Shown here: piece after piece, positions 1 through 8,045 of the stretch
Layout of the letters: each line of letters begins with the position of its first letter
Numbering within the stretch: position 1 is the stretch's first letter
Origin: an uncultured bacterium
GTDB lineage: Bacteria > Cyanobacteriota > Vampirovibrionia > Gastranaerophilales > Gastranaerophilaceae
NCBI GenBank assembly: GCA_902788575.1
Contig: CADAKY010000014.1
Location: forward strand, 1-56,109
Direction of reading: 5' to 3'
Length of the DNA: 56,109 bases
Notes under the pieces: generated by a model
The model's database searches: none
The model's input: the letters and a program-made list of their open reading frames with translations, nothing else
Told to the model about the DNA's origin: nothing
Made by a program: the position numbers and the translations under genes

Positions 1-280
1 TCCCACTTTGTTAATCTGCATGTTAGTTTTTTAAAATTTTTGAAAAAAAGTTGAAAAAGAGCTGGCAAGGGTTGATTTTATTGACTTTTTATTTTTGCCA
101 AAGGCTGAATTATAGTCATATTGGTTATTATTGGGGTAGAAACCCTAACCTACTTTTACAAAAAAAAACAAAAGAAGTTGGGTTTCACCCAACCTACGGC
201 TACGGCTAAAAAAATATTATCAAAATATTACATTCCTTCATTTTGCCATTATGTGCTAAAATAATATTCGGAGGACTATT
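1..280. other. Non-coding window edge upstream of mntP
   Basis: No convincing gene is seen. The stretch is AT-rich and holds a small hairpin (177-193) of a type seen again at 27589-27608. The ribosome-binding site GGAGGA of mntP lies at about 271-276. No riboswitch-like fold of the Mn-sensing yybP type could be recognised by eye. Confidence 0.5.
177..193. repeat. Short GTTGGG/CCCAAC hairpin repeat
   Basis: GTTGGG, a 5-base TTTCA loop, then CCCAAC, followed by CTAC. A closely related hairpin preceded by GTAG (GTTGGGC-loop-GCCCAAC) lies at 27589-27608. Both are intergenic and neither has a T-run that would make it a terminator, so a dispersed extragenic palindrome is the best reading. Confidence 0.5.
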
Positions 281-820
281 ATGCCTTTAGGAACAATTAT
301 TCTTTTGGCATTTGCATTGTCGATTGATGCAAGTGTTGTATCTTTTTCTTACGGGCTGAACTACAACCATAAGCGGTTGCGTAATTCGCTTTTGCTAAGC
401 TCATTTACCGGAATTTTTCAGGGGTTGATGCCGGCTATTGCATATTTTCTTACAGGTTTTGTTAAAACATATATTCAGCCTTATGCAAAGATTATTATTT
501 TTTCAATATTTTTGTATCTCGGTGTAAAATTTATTTTTGATTCATTTAAGAAAAATAAGAAGAAGAAATTGTTTATTGATTTAAAATCACTTATTTTGAT
601 AGGGATTGCAACAAGTATAGACGCTTTTTCCGCCGGAATTTCACTTCTTTTGTCAGGAAACGGAATACTTTATCCTGCAATTTTAATAATGTTTGTAACA
701 TTTGTAAACGCAAGTTTGGGATTTTATGCAGGGGTGAAATTAAGGCATTTTCCGGCTAAAATACTGGAGGTTATTGCAGGAATGCTTTTAATTTTGATAG
801 CTGTAAAAGCTCTTGTTTGA
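281..820 (+). CDS. mntP: Putative manganese efflux pump MntP
   Basis: Small inner-membrane protein of the MntP (DUF204) family, which exports Mn(II) and guards against manganese toxicity. The sequence is almost wholly hydrophobic, with about six membrane segments in two homologous halves. Each half carries the family's SIDA motif, with the acidic residue at Asp16 in the first and Asp114 in the second. A short Lys-rich loop (about residues 90-97) separates the halves. The length of 179 residues is typical. The start is an ATG with a clear GGAGGA site a few bases upstream. It stands alone in its direction, 82 bases before the acyl-ligase gene. Function is assigned by family only. Confidence 0.88.
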   Translation: MPLGTIILLAFALSIDASVVSFSYGLNYNHKRLRNSLLLSSFTGIFQGLMPAIAYFLTGFVKTYIQPYAKIIIFSIFLYLGVKFIFDSFKKNKKKKLFIDLKSLILIGIATSIDAFSAGISLLLSGNGILYPAILIMFVTFVNASLGFYAGVKLRHFPAKILEVIAGMLLILIAVKALV

Positions 821-902
821 TAAAAATATTGATTTTTTCAGATATAGATATTATAATCATTGTACAGATTTATGGTGTGTTAATCATTAAGGAGTTTAAA
901 CT

Positions 903-2588
903 ATGACTCATGGGGAATTAAGAAACAGCGGAATCCTGTCGCATATAGAAAATAAGACAGCAGATTATGAAAACCATATTGCTCTTGGAATCAAGGGTAA
1001 ATACGGATGGAAGGAATTTACATACAAAGGTCTCGGGTTGTTATCCAGAAAAATTGCAAGATACGTTATCGAGGATTTGGAGTTTAAAAAAGGCGAAACT
1101 ATTGCAATTCTTTCCGAATCCAAGCCTGAATACGGAGCATGCGTTTTTGCTTCAACTCTATCAGGAGGTGTAATCGTACCTTTGGATATCAAACTATCCA
1201 AGTATGAATTGGCGTCAATTTTATCTGACTGCCTTCCGACAGTCATGTTTGTATCTCAGCATTATCTGGATACTGCGATTGAACTTCAGAAGGAAGTCCC
1301 TTCCATAAAACATTTAATATTGATTGATGAACATTGCGAAAACTCAGACGTTATAGATATTTATTCACTGCCTGAACAATACAATGCGAAATGGAGACAA
1401 AGAAGTTCAAAATCAACGGCAATGATTATTTACACATCAGGTACAACAGGCGCACCGAAGGGTGTTGAAATTTCGTTCAAAAATGTAAACGCTCAGCTTG
1501 AATGCCTGACAGACCCGATTAACGAAATTCTGCCGAACGGAAGAAAGATGACAATGCTTTCCATTCTTCCTATGAACCACTTGTTTGAAATGACGGTAGG
1601 ATTCTCTGTATTTTTGAATTTTGGTCATACGGTATACTATACAACAAGCCTTAAACCTAAAGATATCACTGATATTATGAAGGAAAAAGGAATTGAGTTT
1701 ATGATTGTTGTTCCGGCATTTTTAAAACTATTGAAAGCCGGTATTGAAAAAGAACTCAAGTCTGCACCAAAGAGCACGCAGATATTATTCAAGGCAATGT
1801 ATCACATTGCAAAATACATTCCGAGCTACGGCATTAAAAAGCTTTTGTTTAAGAAGATTCACAGCAACTTTGGCGGAAAGTTTGTGGGATGTATTGCAGG
1901 CGGTGCGCCTTTGGATTTGGAAGTTGGAAAATTCTTTGAAAGAATAGGTATAAAAGTTTATCAGGGATACGGATTATCGGAAACCAGCCCTGTAGTATGC
2001 GTTAATACTGATAAGCGCTGGGATATGGCATCAGTTGGTCGTCCGTTGAGAAACTTTGAAGCTCGTATAGAACCTTCAACCGGAGAACTCTGGTTGAGAG
2101 GCCCGTCCGTAATGAAGGGATACCATAATCAGCCTGAAATGACAGCGGAAGTTATTGATTCTGAAGGGTGGCTTCACACAGGCGATATTGCAAATATTGA
2201 TAAAGACGGTCATTTGCATATTACAGGAAGAATCAAAAATATGATAGTTTTAAACGGCGGTAAAAAAGTATTCCCCGAAGAAGTAGAAGCAGTATTGGAA
2301 AAAAGCAATTATGTTTCTGAAGTTTGCGTTTTGGGAACATCAAGAACTTTTGGTGCAAAAGACGGCACAGAAGAGGTTACGGCAGTAATAGTACCGAAAT
2401 CCGAACTTTATAACAGCTATACGGAAGAAGACATTGAAAGAATGATAAGATTAGACGTCAAGTCTTTGTCAGAAAGACTTGCGCAGTACAAACGTCCGAC
2501 AAATATTATTATTTCAAAGGATGAACTTCCGAAGACAACAACAAGAAAAGTTAAGAGAAAAGATGTCAGAGAACTAATACAGATGTAA
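903..2588 (+). CDS. AMP-binding acyl-CoA/acyl-ACP synthetase
   Basis: Member of the ANL adenylating superfamily, probably activating long-chain fatty acids to acyl-CoA or acyl-ACP with ATP. The phosphate-binding motif YTSGTTGAPKG lies at residues 177-187. The A5-type motif GYGLSETSPVV follows in the middle. The hinge/A8 region HTGDIANIDKDG...GRIKNMIVLNGG and a C-terminal Lys (TTRKVKRKD) complete the fold. Length is 561 residues, within the normal range. An AAGGAG site precedes the ATG. A hairpin terminator follows directly after the stop. The exact acyl substrate and the acceptor (CoA or ACP) cannot be read from the sequence. Its use could be recycling fatty acids for membrane lipids. Confidence 0.85.
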   Translation: MTHGELRNSGILSHIENKTADYENHIALGIKGKYGWKEFTYKGLGLLSRKIARYVIEDLEFKKGETIAILSESKPEYGACVFASTLSGGVIVPLDIKLSKYELASILSDCLPTVMFVSQHYLDTAIELQKEVPSIKHLILIDEHCENSDVIDIYSLPEQYNAKWRQRSSKSTAMIIYTSGTTGAPKGVEISFKNVNAQLECLTDPINEILPNGRKMTMLSILPMNHLFEMTVGFSVFLNFGHTVYYTTSLKPKDITDIMKEKGIEFMIVVPAFLKLLKAGIEKELKSAPKSTQILFKAMYHIAKYIPSYGIKKLLFKKIHSNFGGKFVGCIAGGAPLDLEVGKFFERIGIKVYQGYGLSETSPVVCVNTDKRWDMASVGRPLRNFEARIEPSTGELWLRGPSVMKGYHNQPEMTAEVIDSEGWLHTGDIANIDKDGHLHITGRIKNMIVLNGGKKVFPEEVEAVLEKSNYVSEVCVLGTSRTFGAKDGTEEVTAVIVPKSELYNSYTEEDIERMIRLDVKSLSERLAQYKRPTNIIISKDELPKTTTRKVKRKDVRELIQM

Positions 2589-2594
2589 GATATG

Positions 2595-2624
2595 AAAGGA
2601 CTGATTTGTCAGTCCTTTTATTTT
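2595..2624. terminator. Bidirectional hairpin terminator
   Basis: A perfect 10-bp stem AAAGGACTGA / TCAGTCCTTT with a TTTG loop follows the acyl synthetase stop by six bases and runs into TTTTATTTT. The 3' end of the convergent gene (stop at 2618) reaches into it. Confidence 0.85.
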
Positions 2625-3115
2625 ACGGATTTTCTGACCATTATTATATTATTGCTGTTGTCGTAGCAAAAATTTCCTTTCCAGTGCGCAACAAGTATGC
2701 CTTTGTTGTTATACAGGTAACTTTCTTCTTTTGAGATTTTAATTCCTGTATTAACTACAGTTCCGTCCGGTTTGTATTTTGTAATTTTCATCGGAAATTC
2801 AAGAGAGGATTTTTGGGTGAAATTTATAAGTCTTCCGTTTCGGGAATAGTACCATGAGTATTCAGGGTCGTCATAAAACATAATTCCGTAAGTTCCGTCA
2901 GAGAATTCGCCAATTTCGCGGTCTTGTAATTTTGTTATACCCCCTTTTAACAGACGAAGGTTTTCTTCTGAATTTTTATCAATGTAATGATTTGCTATGT
3001 ATTCTTCTGTCGGATAAGAGAATTCCTGTCTGTATTCAATCCCGCCGTCAATGACCGCAGCTTGTACGTTTAGTGCGGAACAAAATATTAAGAATATAGC
3101 AACTATTTTTTTCAT
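2618..3115 (-). CDS. Secreted protein of unknown function
   Basis: A 165-residue protein that starts with a clear signal peptide (MKKIVAIFLIFCSALNVQAA, cleavage likely after Ala20). The mature part has repeated Tyr/Gly-rich stretches such as YYSRNGRLINF and LYNNKGILV, which resemble the short beta-hairpin repeats of MORN or toxin-antidote-like secreted proteins, but no family can be named. It is transcribed toward the shared terminator at 2595-2624. No strong ribosome-binding site is visible before the ATG. Upstream lies a repeat-rich gap. Most likely periplasmic or exported. Confidence 0.75.
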   Translation of the reverse strand: MKKIVAIFLIFCSALNVQAAVIDGGIEYRQEFSYPTEEYIANHYIDKNSEENLRLLKGGITKLQDREIGEFSDGTYGIMFYDDPEYSWYYSRNGRLINFTQKSSLEFPMKITKYKPDGTVVNTGIKISKEESYLYNNKGILVAHWKGNFCYDNSNNIIMVRKSVK

Positions 3116-3827
3116 GTTATTTGTTTAATACTTTTTCTGCGTATGTCAATTTAAATCTTCCTGCGGGTTCCCCTGCATAAATGGGGGGCGACCGACGAGC
3201 GGAGGCTGGAGAGCTTTTGCAAGAACACGAGAGTGTTTGAAGCAAAACTCGGAAATGCCGTTCAACGCGAGTCGGTCAAGACAGCGACCGACGAGCGGAG
3301 GCTGGAGAGTTTTTGCAAGAACACGTGAGCCGGTAGGGTGGGAAAAGCAATAAATATTGAATTCTGTGATAATTAAATATTCATTCCCACCGAAATTTGT
3401 CCGACCCTATTCGAGAATCTAGTTTTAAGGTTCAAATTGATTTTTTACCTTCTCTCTCGGATGAGGGTGTGGAATACCTCGCCCCTTGAGGGAGAGGTCG
3501 CAGTTGTAGGCGACAGAGGAGCCGTACAAATGCGGGTGAGGGGTAAATTAATTATATAATTCACTTGTTCACCTGTTCATCTATTTAACCCCACCCCGAA
3601 ATCGAAGATTTCGACTGACCTCTCAAAAACGATACTTAATCGTTTTCTCGGCAGAGTCTCAAGGGGAGGGTAGGTCTGTTGTTTGAAATCGAAGATTTCG
3701 CCTGACCTCTCCGATACTTAATCGTTTTGGGAGGGTAGGTCTGTTGTTTGAAATCGAAGATTTCGCCTGACCTCTCCGATACTTAATCGTTTTTCGGCAG
3801 AGTCTCAAGTGGAGGGTGGGTATGTAT
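3116..3827. repeat. Intergenic repeat block A (dispersed repeat family)
   Basis: This 0.7-kb gap has no believable gene and is built of repeats. A 42-bp unit occurs at 3188-3229 and 3284-3325 with one difference, and related sequence returns at 53876-53917. The part at about 3430-3815 matches, in reverse orientation, 31965-32310. Within it a 65-bp unit is tandemly duplicated (from about 3664 and 3729), each copy holding the hairpin GAAATCGAAGATTTC. The base composition is visibly more GC-rich than the surrounding genes. A short open frame here (3659-3856, minus) is only repeat sequence. Confidence 0.8.
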
Positions 3828-4679
3828 TTATATAAAAACTTTCTTACATTTTGCAATCCCGTTCAAAATGTCTGCAACAGCGATAAGTTCACCGTTTTGA
3901 GTTAATAGAATTATTCCGTTATTTTTAGAAATCGGAATACTGTTTCCGTGTGAAATCTTTTCATACTCGTCTGAATTCAGTTCATATTGCGGATAATCGA
4001 GGTATTCAAGAGGGTAAATCAAGTTTTCACTAACTTTTTCGGCAGAATTTAGCTCTTCTAATTTAACAGAGTTTTCAACCCTAAATTTTCCGGCTTTTAG
4101 TCGGATTAACTTAATCAGATGCCCGTATGTACCGAGTTTTTCCCCGAGGTCATTAGCAATCGAGCGGATATAAGTCCCTTTTGAACACGAAATAAAAAGT
4201 TCAACCTGTTGTTTTTCTTCGTCAAAACCGAGTATTTTAAGCTCATTTATGCATACTTTTCTAGGTTTGATTTCAACCGACTCGCCTTTTCTTGCGTATT
4301 CGTACAATTTTTTGCCGTTCACTTTTATAGCGGAATATATGGGCGGAAGCTGTTCAATTTCTCCTCTGAACATATCCAGCGCCGATTCTGTTTCACTTAA
4401 TGTAGCTTTTTTGTCGGAAAAATTTACCGCTTCGCCTTCGGTATCATAAGTTGTAGTTGAATTACCCAGCTGAACCGTTCCTGCGTAAGCTTTATCATCA
4501 TCCAAATATTCAATGAGTCTTGCGGCTTTACCTATACAAATCGGCAAAACTCCTTCGGCAAAAGGGTCAAGAGTTCCGGTGTGTCCGATTTGCTTGATTT
4601 TTGTAACACGTCTTAAAACGGCAATAACATCGTGAGAAGTTTTGCCTTTGGGTTTGTATACATTAAGGAATCCGAACAT
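3828..4679 (-). CDS. truB: tRNA pseudouridine-55 synthase TruB
   Basis: Makes pseudouridine 55 in the T-loop of tRNAs. The N-terminus has the family signature KPKGKTSHDV, then GHTGTLDPFAEG, whose Asp38 is the catalytic residue. The downstream SCSKGTYIRSIANDLG block is also typical. Length is 283 residues, with a short C-terminal PUA-like tail ending in NGIAKCKKVFI. The start codon overlaps the rbfA stop by one base (TAATG), so translation is probably coupled. The pairing rbfA-truB is a classic translation-related gene order. The 3' end runs into repeat block A. Confidence 0.95.
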   Translation of the reverse strand: MFGFLNVYKPKGKTSHDVIAVLRRVTKIKQIGHTGTLDPFAEGVLPICIGKAARLIEYLDDDKAYAGTVQLGNSTTTYDTEGEAVNFSDKKATLSETESALDMFRGEIEQLPPIYSAIKVNGKKLYEYARKGESVEIKPRKVCINELKILGFDEEKQQVELFISCSKGTYIRSIANDLGEKLGTYGHLIKLIRLKAGKFRVENSVKLEELNSAEKVSENLIYPLEYLDYPQYELNSDEYEKISHGNSIPISKNNGIILLTQNGELIAVADILNGIAKCKKVFI

Positions 4680-5029
4680 TATTTAATCTCGCCTTTTGAG
4701 ATTTTTTCAATCAAATCAAGAACCCGTGAGCCTTGTTCAAGTCCGTCTGAGAATATAAATTTGATTTCCGGTGTAACTCTCAGGCGAATGCGTTTCCCGA
4801 CTTCATAGCGAACTCTTCCCGTGTTTTTTTCAATAATTTCTTTATCTTTTTCTACCTGTTCCGGTGAACCCAGAACGCTATAGATGACTTTAGCATAAGA
4901 ATTGTCGTGCGAAACCTCGACATCTACAACAGAGACAACCCCTTCCAAACCTCTGATTTCTTTTCTCAAAATATCAGAGATATCGCGCATAAGTTCTTTT
5001 CGTACCCGTTCATTTCTTAGTGTTGTCAT
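4679..5029 (-). CDS. rbfA: Ribosome-binding factor A
   Basis: A small KH-like protein that binds the 30S subunit during late 16S rRNA maturation. The 116-residue sequence has the family pattern RNERVRKELMRDISDIL at the start, then VSVVDVEVSHDNSYAKVIYSV, and RVRYEVGKRIRLRVTPEIKF, with the expected length. An AGGAG site lies seven bases before the ATG. It is the first gene of a two-gene unit with truB. The usual upstream partners nusA and infB are not here, as the preceding gene is an unrelated envelope protein with its own terminator. Confidence 0.94.
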   Translation of the reverse strand: MTTLRNERVRKELMRDISDILRKEIRGLEGVVSVVDVEVSHDNSYAKVIYSVLGSPEQVEKDKEIIEKNTGRVRYEVGKRIRLRVTPEIKFIFSDGLEQGSRVLDLIEKISKGEIK

Positions 5030-5072
5030 CTTTTTCTCCTGTTATGCCAATCATATTATAACATAAAAAAAA

Positions 5073-5100
5073 GAGACTGAAATCAGTCTCCTTTTTTGTT
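5073..5100 (-). terminator. Terminator of the SLH-protein gene
   Basis: Stem GAGACTG / CAGTCTC with an AAAT loop, flanked by an A-run on one side and CTTTTTTG on the other. Read on the minus strand it lies just after the stop of the SLH gene and ends in a run of seven T. It may also insulate rbfA-truB. Confidence 0.85.
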
Positions 5101-5114
5101 TGTTTTCGTAATGA

Positions 5115-7085
5115 CTACTTACCGTTGCAGCCAAATGCAATTGTTACGTGTTCTCTCGGGTTGATTGCAGAGATACGTGAGCCTTTTGCATCAACAAGGT
5201 ATCCAAGCTCGTCGCCTGTAGCTTGTGCCAAGCCGATTGTACCTGATACGGCTGTTCTTGTGAAATCAACAGGAGCTTTGACTGTATCATATATAACATC
5301 TCCAACGCTTCTTGCAGATGCCATAAACTGACCCTGGAATGCTTCACCAAGTGCAATACCTGTACCTGATGCAACGTCTTCTAAGCTGTTACCGAGGCTT
5401 GAAAGCATACCGCCTGTTGTTCTTCCTACGATACCAAGCATTTGACCTGACCAAGTGAATGGTGCTGTTACGATTCTTGAAATTATGTTTGGTGTATTAG
5501 ATTTGCTTATGTCAGCTGTTAAAATCTGCTGTGGAAGTGTTGCCTTATGACCGCAGTTTTCAATTTCCGTGAAAGCAAGTTTTAAAGCACCTTTTTGACA
5601 TCCTGAAGGTCTTACAACTTCAACAACTTTACCGTGTACGTTTGAACCTACAGGGTATAATTGACCGTTGATTGTTACGTCTTCCAATGTTTTTGCCGCA
5701 AATCTTTGACCTACGTGAGAAGATTTTGCCGAAACCTGATCTTTAAACTTAAGTTTAAGAGTCGGAATTTTAACAATTTGTTCTTCTTCAATGAATGCTT
5801 TTTTATCAACAGGACAAATCGGACAGTCATTATTTGCTGTTACAGGGTTTGTGTCAAGTCCTGCCGCAACACGTATGTTTTGAAGCATTGCAGCGATGTC
5901 AGCTCTTGTAGCTTCGCCGAACGGGTTGATTCTGTTCGGATTAGGTGAATTTGATAATGCACCTTTGTCTAAAGCTTTCGCTATAGGAATTTGCGCCCAT
6001 TCAGGAACTTGTGCGCCGTCTGTGTATTTTGCCAAAACTGCTTGCGCGTCACATTTAGACATTTCACCGCACTGAAGAGCTTTTGACATAGCACATAATG
6101 CTTCAACTCTTGTTACGTTGTTGTTAGGAAGGAATGTTCCGTTCGGATATCCTTTCAGCAAGTCATTGTGTACAGCAACTGTGATTGCTGAATTAGCCCA
6201 GTGATTAGTCGGTACGTCTGTAAACAATTTTTCTCTCTGAGCGGAATATACGTCTTTATTGAACCCCTTAACCAGCATTGTAGCAAATTCCGCACGTGAA
6301 ATGTTTCTGTAAGGTTTGTACATTCTGTCCGGATAACCCACTACAACGTCATTTGTTGCAAGTTTGTCAATTTCACATGCTGCCCAGTGGCTGTTAGGTA
6401 CGTCAGGGAACATCTGCATCATGCCTGCTGCAGCACCTGTCATACTTTGAAGTTCGCTAAACGGTGACAAATCAAAAGGGACCAGTGTCTTTTTTACTGC
6501 CTGAATAGAGTTTGCAGTACCCATTTGAATAGGACAGCCGTTACCGTCCATTCTTGCTTCGTCTCTGATAATCGGCGCACCGTAGTGATTTGTCAAATCA
6601 TTTAAGCAAGGAATGTTTGAAGCAGCACCTGTTACAGCGCCGTCTCTTGCAATTGTTGTACCCATGGTTGATGCGGTAAGACCATTCAGGTTGTTTCTGT
6701 CTATAGAGAAACCTTCTGCTCTGTAGATAGAATCACGTTCCGTACCGATATAGTTGTTGTATCCGTAAATAGCGCTCGGATAAGAGTAAACCTGTCTCAT
6801 GTCATCTCTCAGAACATTTTTTGCAGTAGGACACAACGCGCAAGACGGAACCGGATTTGGTTCACATTGCGGTGTTTCGTTACATCCGCACGCAGGCTCC
6901 GGCATCGGAGTTTCGCAAGGGCAAGCTTCACCTGTCACTACAGGCAAATCATCACACGGACAAGCGCTTTGTTTAACGATAGGGCGCTCGTCACAAGGAC
7001 AAGCTGCCATTGCTGTAGTATTAAACGAACACGTTGCTATACCAACGGCAATTGCAGCTGCCACAGTAAGTTTTCTAATTGTCAT
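5115..7085 (-). CDS. Cys-rich S-layer-homology envelope protein
   Basis: A 656-residue exported protein. Residues 1-28 form a signal peptide (cleavage after AMA). Residues 29-86 are a Cys/Pro-rich repeat region with ACPCDE, ACPCDD, ACPCET, ACGCNE and SCALCP motifs. Three SLH domains follow at about 226-275, 288-337 and 354-404, with typical FPDVPNSHWA and ISRAEFATML blocks; these usually anchor proteins to cell-wall polymer. A C-terminal part (about 440-656) has beta-rich sequence and then Gly/Ala-rich helices. The start has an exceptionally strong AAAGGAGGTC site, suggesting high expression. It stands alone and ends at its own terminator. The role is probably structural, linking outer layers to the wall. 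Confidence 0.85.
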   Translation of the reverse strand: MTIRKLTVAAAIAVGIATCSFNTTAMAACPCDERPIVKQSACPCDDLPVVTGEACPCETPMPEPACGCNETPQCEPNPVPSCALCPTAKNVLRDDMRQVYSYPSAIYGYNNYIGTERDSIYRAEGFSIDRNNLNGLTASTMGTTIARDGAVTGAASNIPCLNDLTNHYGAPIIRDEARMDGNGCPIQMGTANSIQAVKKTLVPFDLSPFSELQSMTGAAAGMMQMFPDVPNSHWAACEIDKLATNDVVVGYPDRMYKPYRNISRAEFATMLVKGFNKDVYSAQREKLFTDVPTNHWANSAITVAVHNDLLKGYPNGTFLPNNNVTRVEALCAMSKALQCGEMSKCDAQAVLAKYTDGAQVPEWAQIPIAKALDKGALSNSPNPNRINPFGEATRADIAAMLQNIRVAAGLDTNPVTANNDCPICPVDKKAFIEEEQIVKIPTLKLKFKDQVSAKSSHVGQRFAAKTLEDVTINGQLYPVGSNVHGKVVEVVRPSGCQKGALKLAFTEIENCGHKATLPQQILTADISKSNTPNIISRIVTAPFTWSGQMLGIVGRTTGGMLSSLGNSLEDVASGTGIALGEAFQGQFMASARSVGDVIYDTVKAPVDFTRTAVSGTIGLAQATGDELGYLVDAKGSRISAINPREHVTIAFGCNGK

Positions 7086-7392
7086 TTTGACCTCCTTTAG
7101 GTAAAGTGGATTTATACAACGTTTACTCAGCCTTTTGTGAGGTTAAGTAAATTTATTATTTTATTATTTGTATTTACCCCTTTTATTTACCCCTAAATTA
7201 TGCTTGTTTTGAAACCTTAAAACATTGCCGAAATTGACAGTCCGGTTGGGGGAATTTGGTGTGAGGAAAGGCTGATTGATTAAGTTGATAAGTTGTTTAA
7301 ATCTTAATATTAAATAATTTTTACAAAACTTAATAAAGATTATTTACTTTGATATAGTTTTGAGTGTACAATTATATATAGGAGGCTTTATA
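7086..7392. promoter_or_regulatory. Divergent promoter region with paired TATTTACCCC boxes
   Basis: The gap lies between two genes pointing away from each other. It carries two identical boxes TATTTACCCC at 7171-7180 and 7184-7193, 13 bases apart, upstream of the SLH gene. On the other side, TTTACT (7343-7348) and TACAAT (7367-7372), 18 bases apart, could form a promoter for the next gene. Boxes and promoter are proposed by eye only. Confidence 0.4.
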
Positions 7393-8037
7393 TTGAGTCA
7401 GGGTTACGAAAATTTTAATAATACAGAAACATCTTTCAGAAAATCAACATTGATTCAGGAAAGAATCGGTCTTGTGTCCACACATATGTATAAACAGTTT
7501 CTGGATTATCAGCACGCAACATTGAATACTACAGAAATTTTTGCGGAGATGATTGATAACCTTAAAGCTATTGCTGATTCTCTCAAACAGTCATTTGCAT
7601 CAAGAGGAATTACTACAGAGAATATATATGTAGAACACGATAAGGAAAAAACTGTTGTTGTGATAAACATTTTGTGGCATACAATAAGCCTTACAACAAG
7701 ATGTAATTATGAACCGCAGGCTCTGTATCGTGAAGGTGCAAATCCTATGTTTTCCGGTCGTATAATGGCTATTAACGGTAATTATAATGAGCTTATGGAA
7801 GGCATAAAATCCCGTAATGATATGATGGCAGTGCTTTTAGACAAAGAAGTTGCGTCATTATACGTTCCGGCTGACAGGTCACAAAACTCAATATTTAAAA
7901 TAAGACACTTGGCTAACAGAGAATTTTTCCTTAACAGCTCTGATGCGCCGAGAGAATTTGTGCTTAAAGTCGTAGAAACAATTTGCGGCGGCGGTTTGTA
8001 TCACGAAGAGGGCTCAAGAAAAAGTTTTAATATCTAA
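7393..8037 (+). CDS. Conserved-looking protein of unknown function
   Basis: A soluble protein of 214 residues with no signal peptide, membrane segment or motif I recognise. I place the start at the TTG at 7393 because AGGAGG (7380-7385) sits seven bases before it; a longer frame starting at 7360 would place its start upstream of that site. The N-terminal half is helical (TLNTTEIFAEMIDNLKAIAD) and the middle is beta-rich (TVVVINILWHTISLTTR). It is followed after eight bases by the TPR/glycosyltransferase gene, so the two probably form an operon. No function is proposed. Confidence 0.7.
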   Translation: MSQGYENFNNTETSFRKSTLIQERIGLVSTHMYKQFLDYQHATLNTTEIFAEMIDNLKAIADSLKQSFASRGITTENIYVEHDKEKTVVVINILWHTISLTTRCNYEPQALYREGANPMFSGRIMAINGNYNELMEGIKSRNDMMAVLLDKEVASLYVPADRSQNSIFKIRHLANREFFLNSSDAPREFVLKVVETICGGGLYHEEGSRKSFNI

Positions 8038-8045
8038 GAGGAATT

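Noticed and set aside
3188..3325. Possible CRISPR-like spacing of repeats
   Set aside because: Only two copies of the 42-bp unit exist, with a spacer that is itself repeated in block C; no cas genes.
3659..3856. Small open frame in repeat block A
   Set aside because: It consists of the tandem 65-bp unit and contains a duplicated peptide as a by-product of the DNA repeat.
6799..7104. Open frame antisense to the SLH gene N-terminus
   Set aside because: It mirrors the Cys/Pro repeats (Gly-Gln-Ala runs) and has no independent signals.
7360..7392. TTG start at 7360 for the 7393 gene
   Set aside because: AGGAGG lies between the two starts and is correctly spaced for the TTG at 7393 only.
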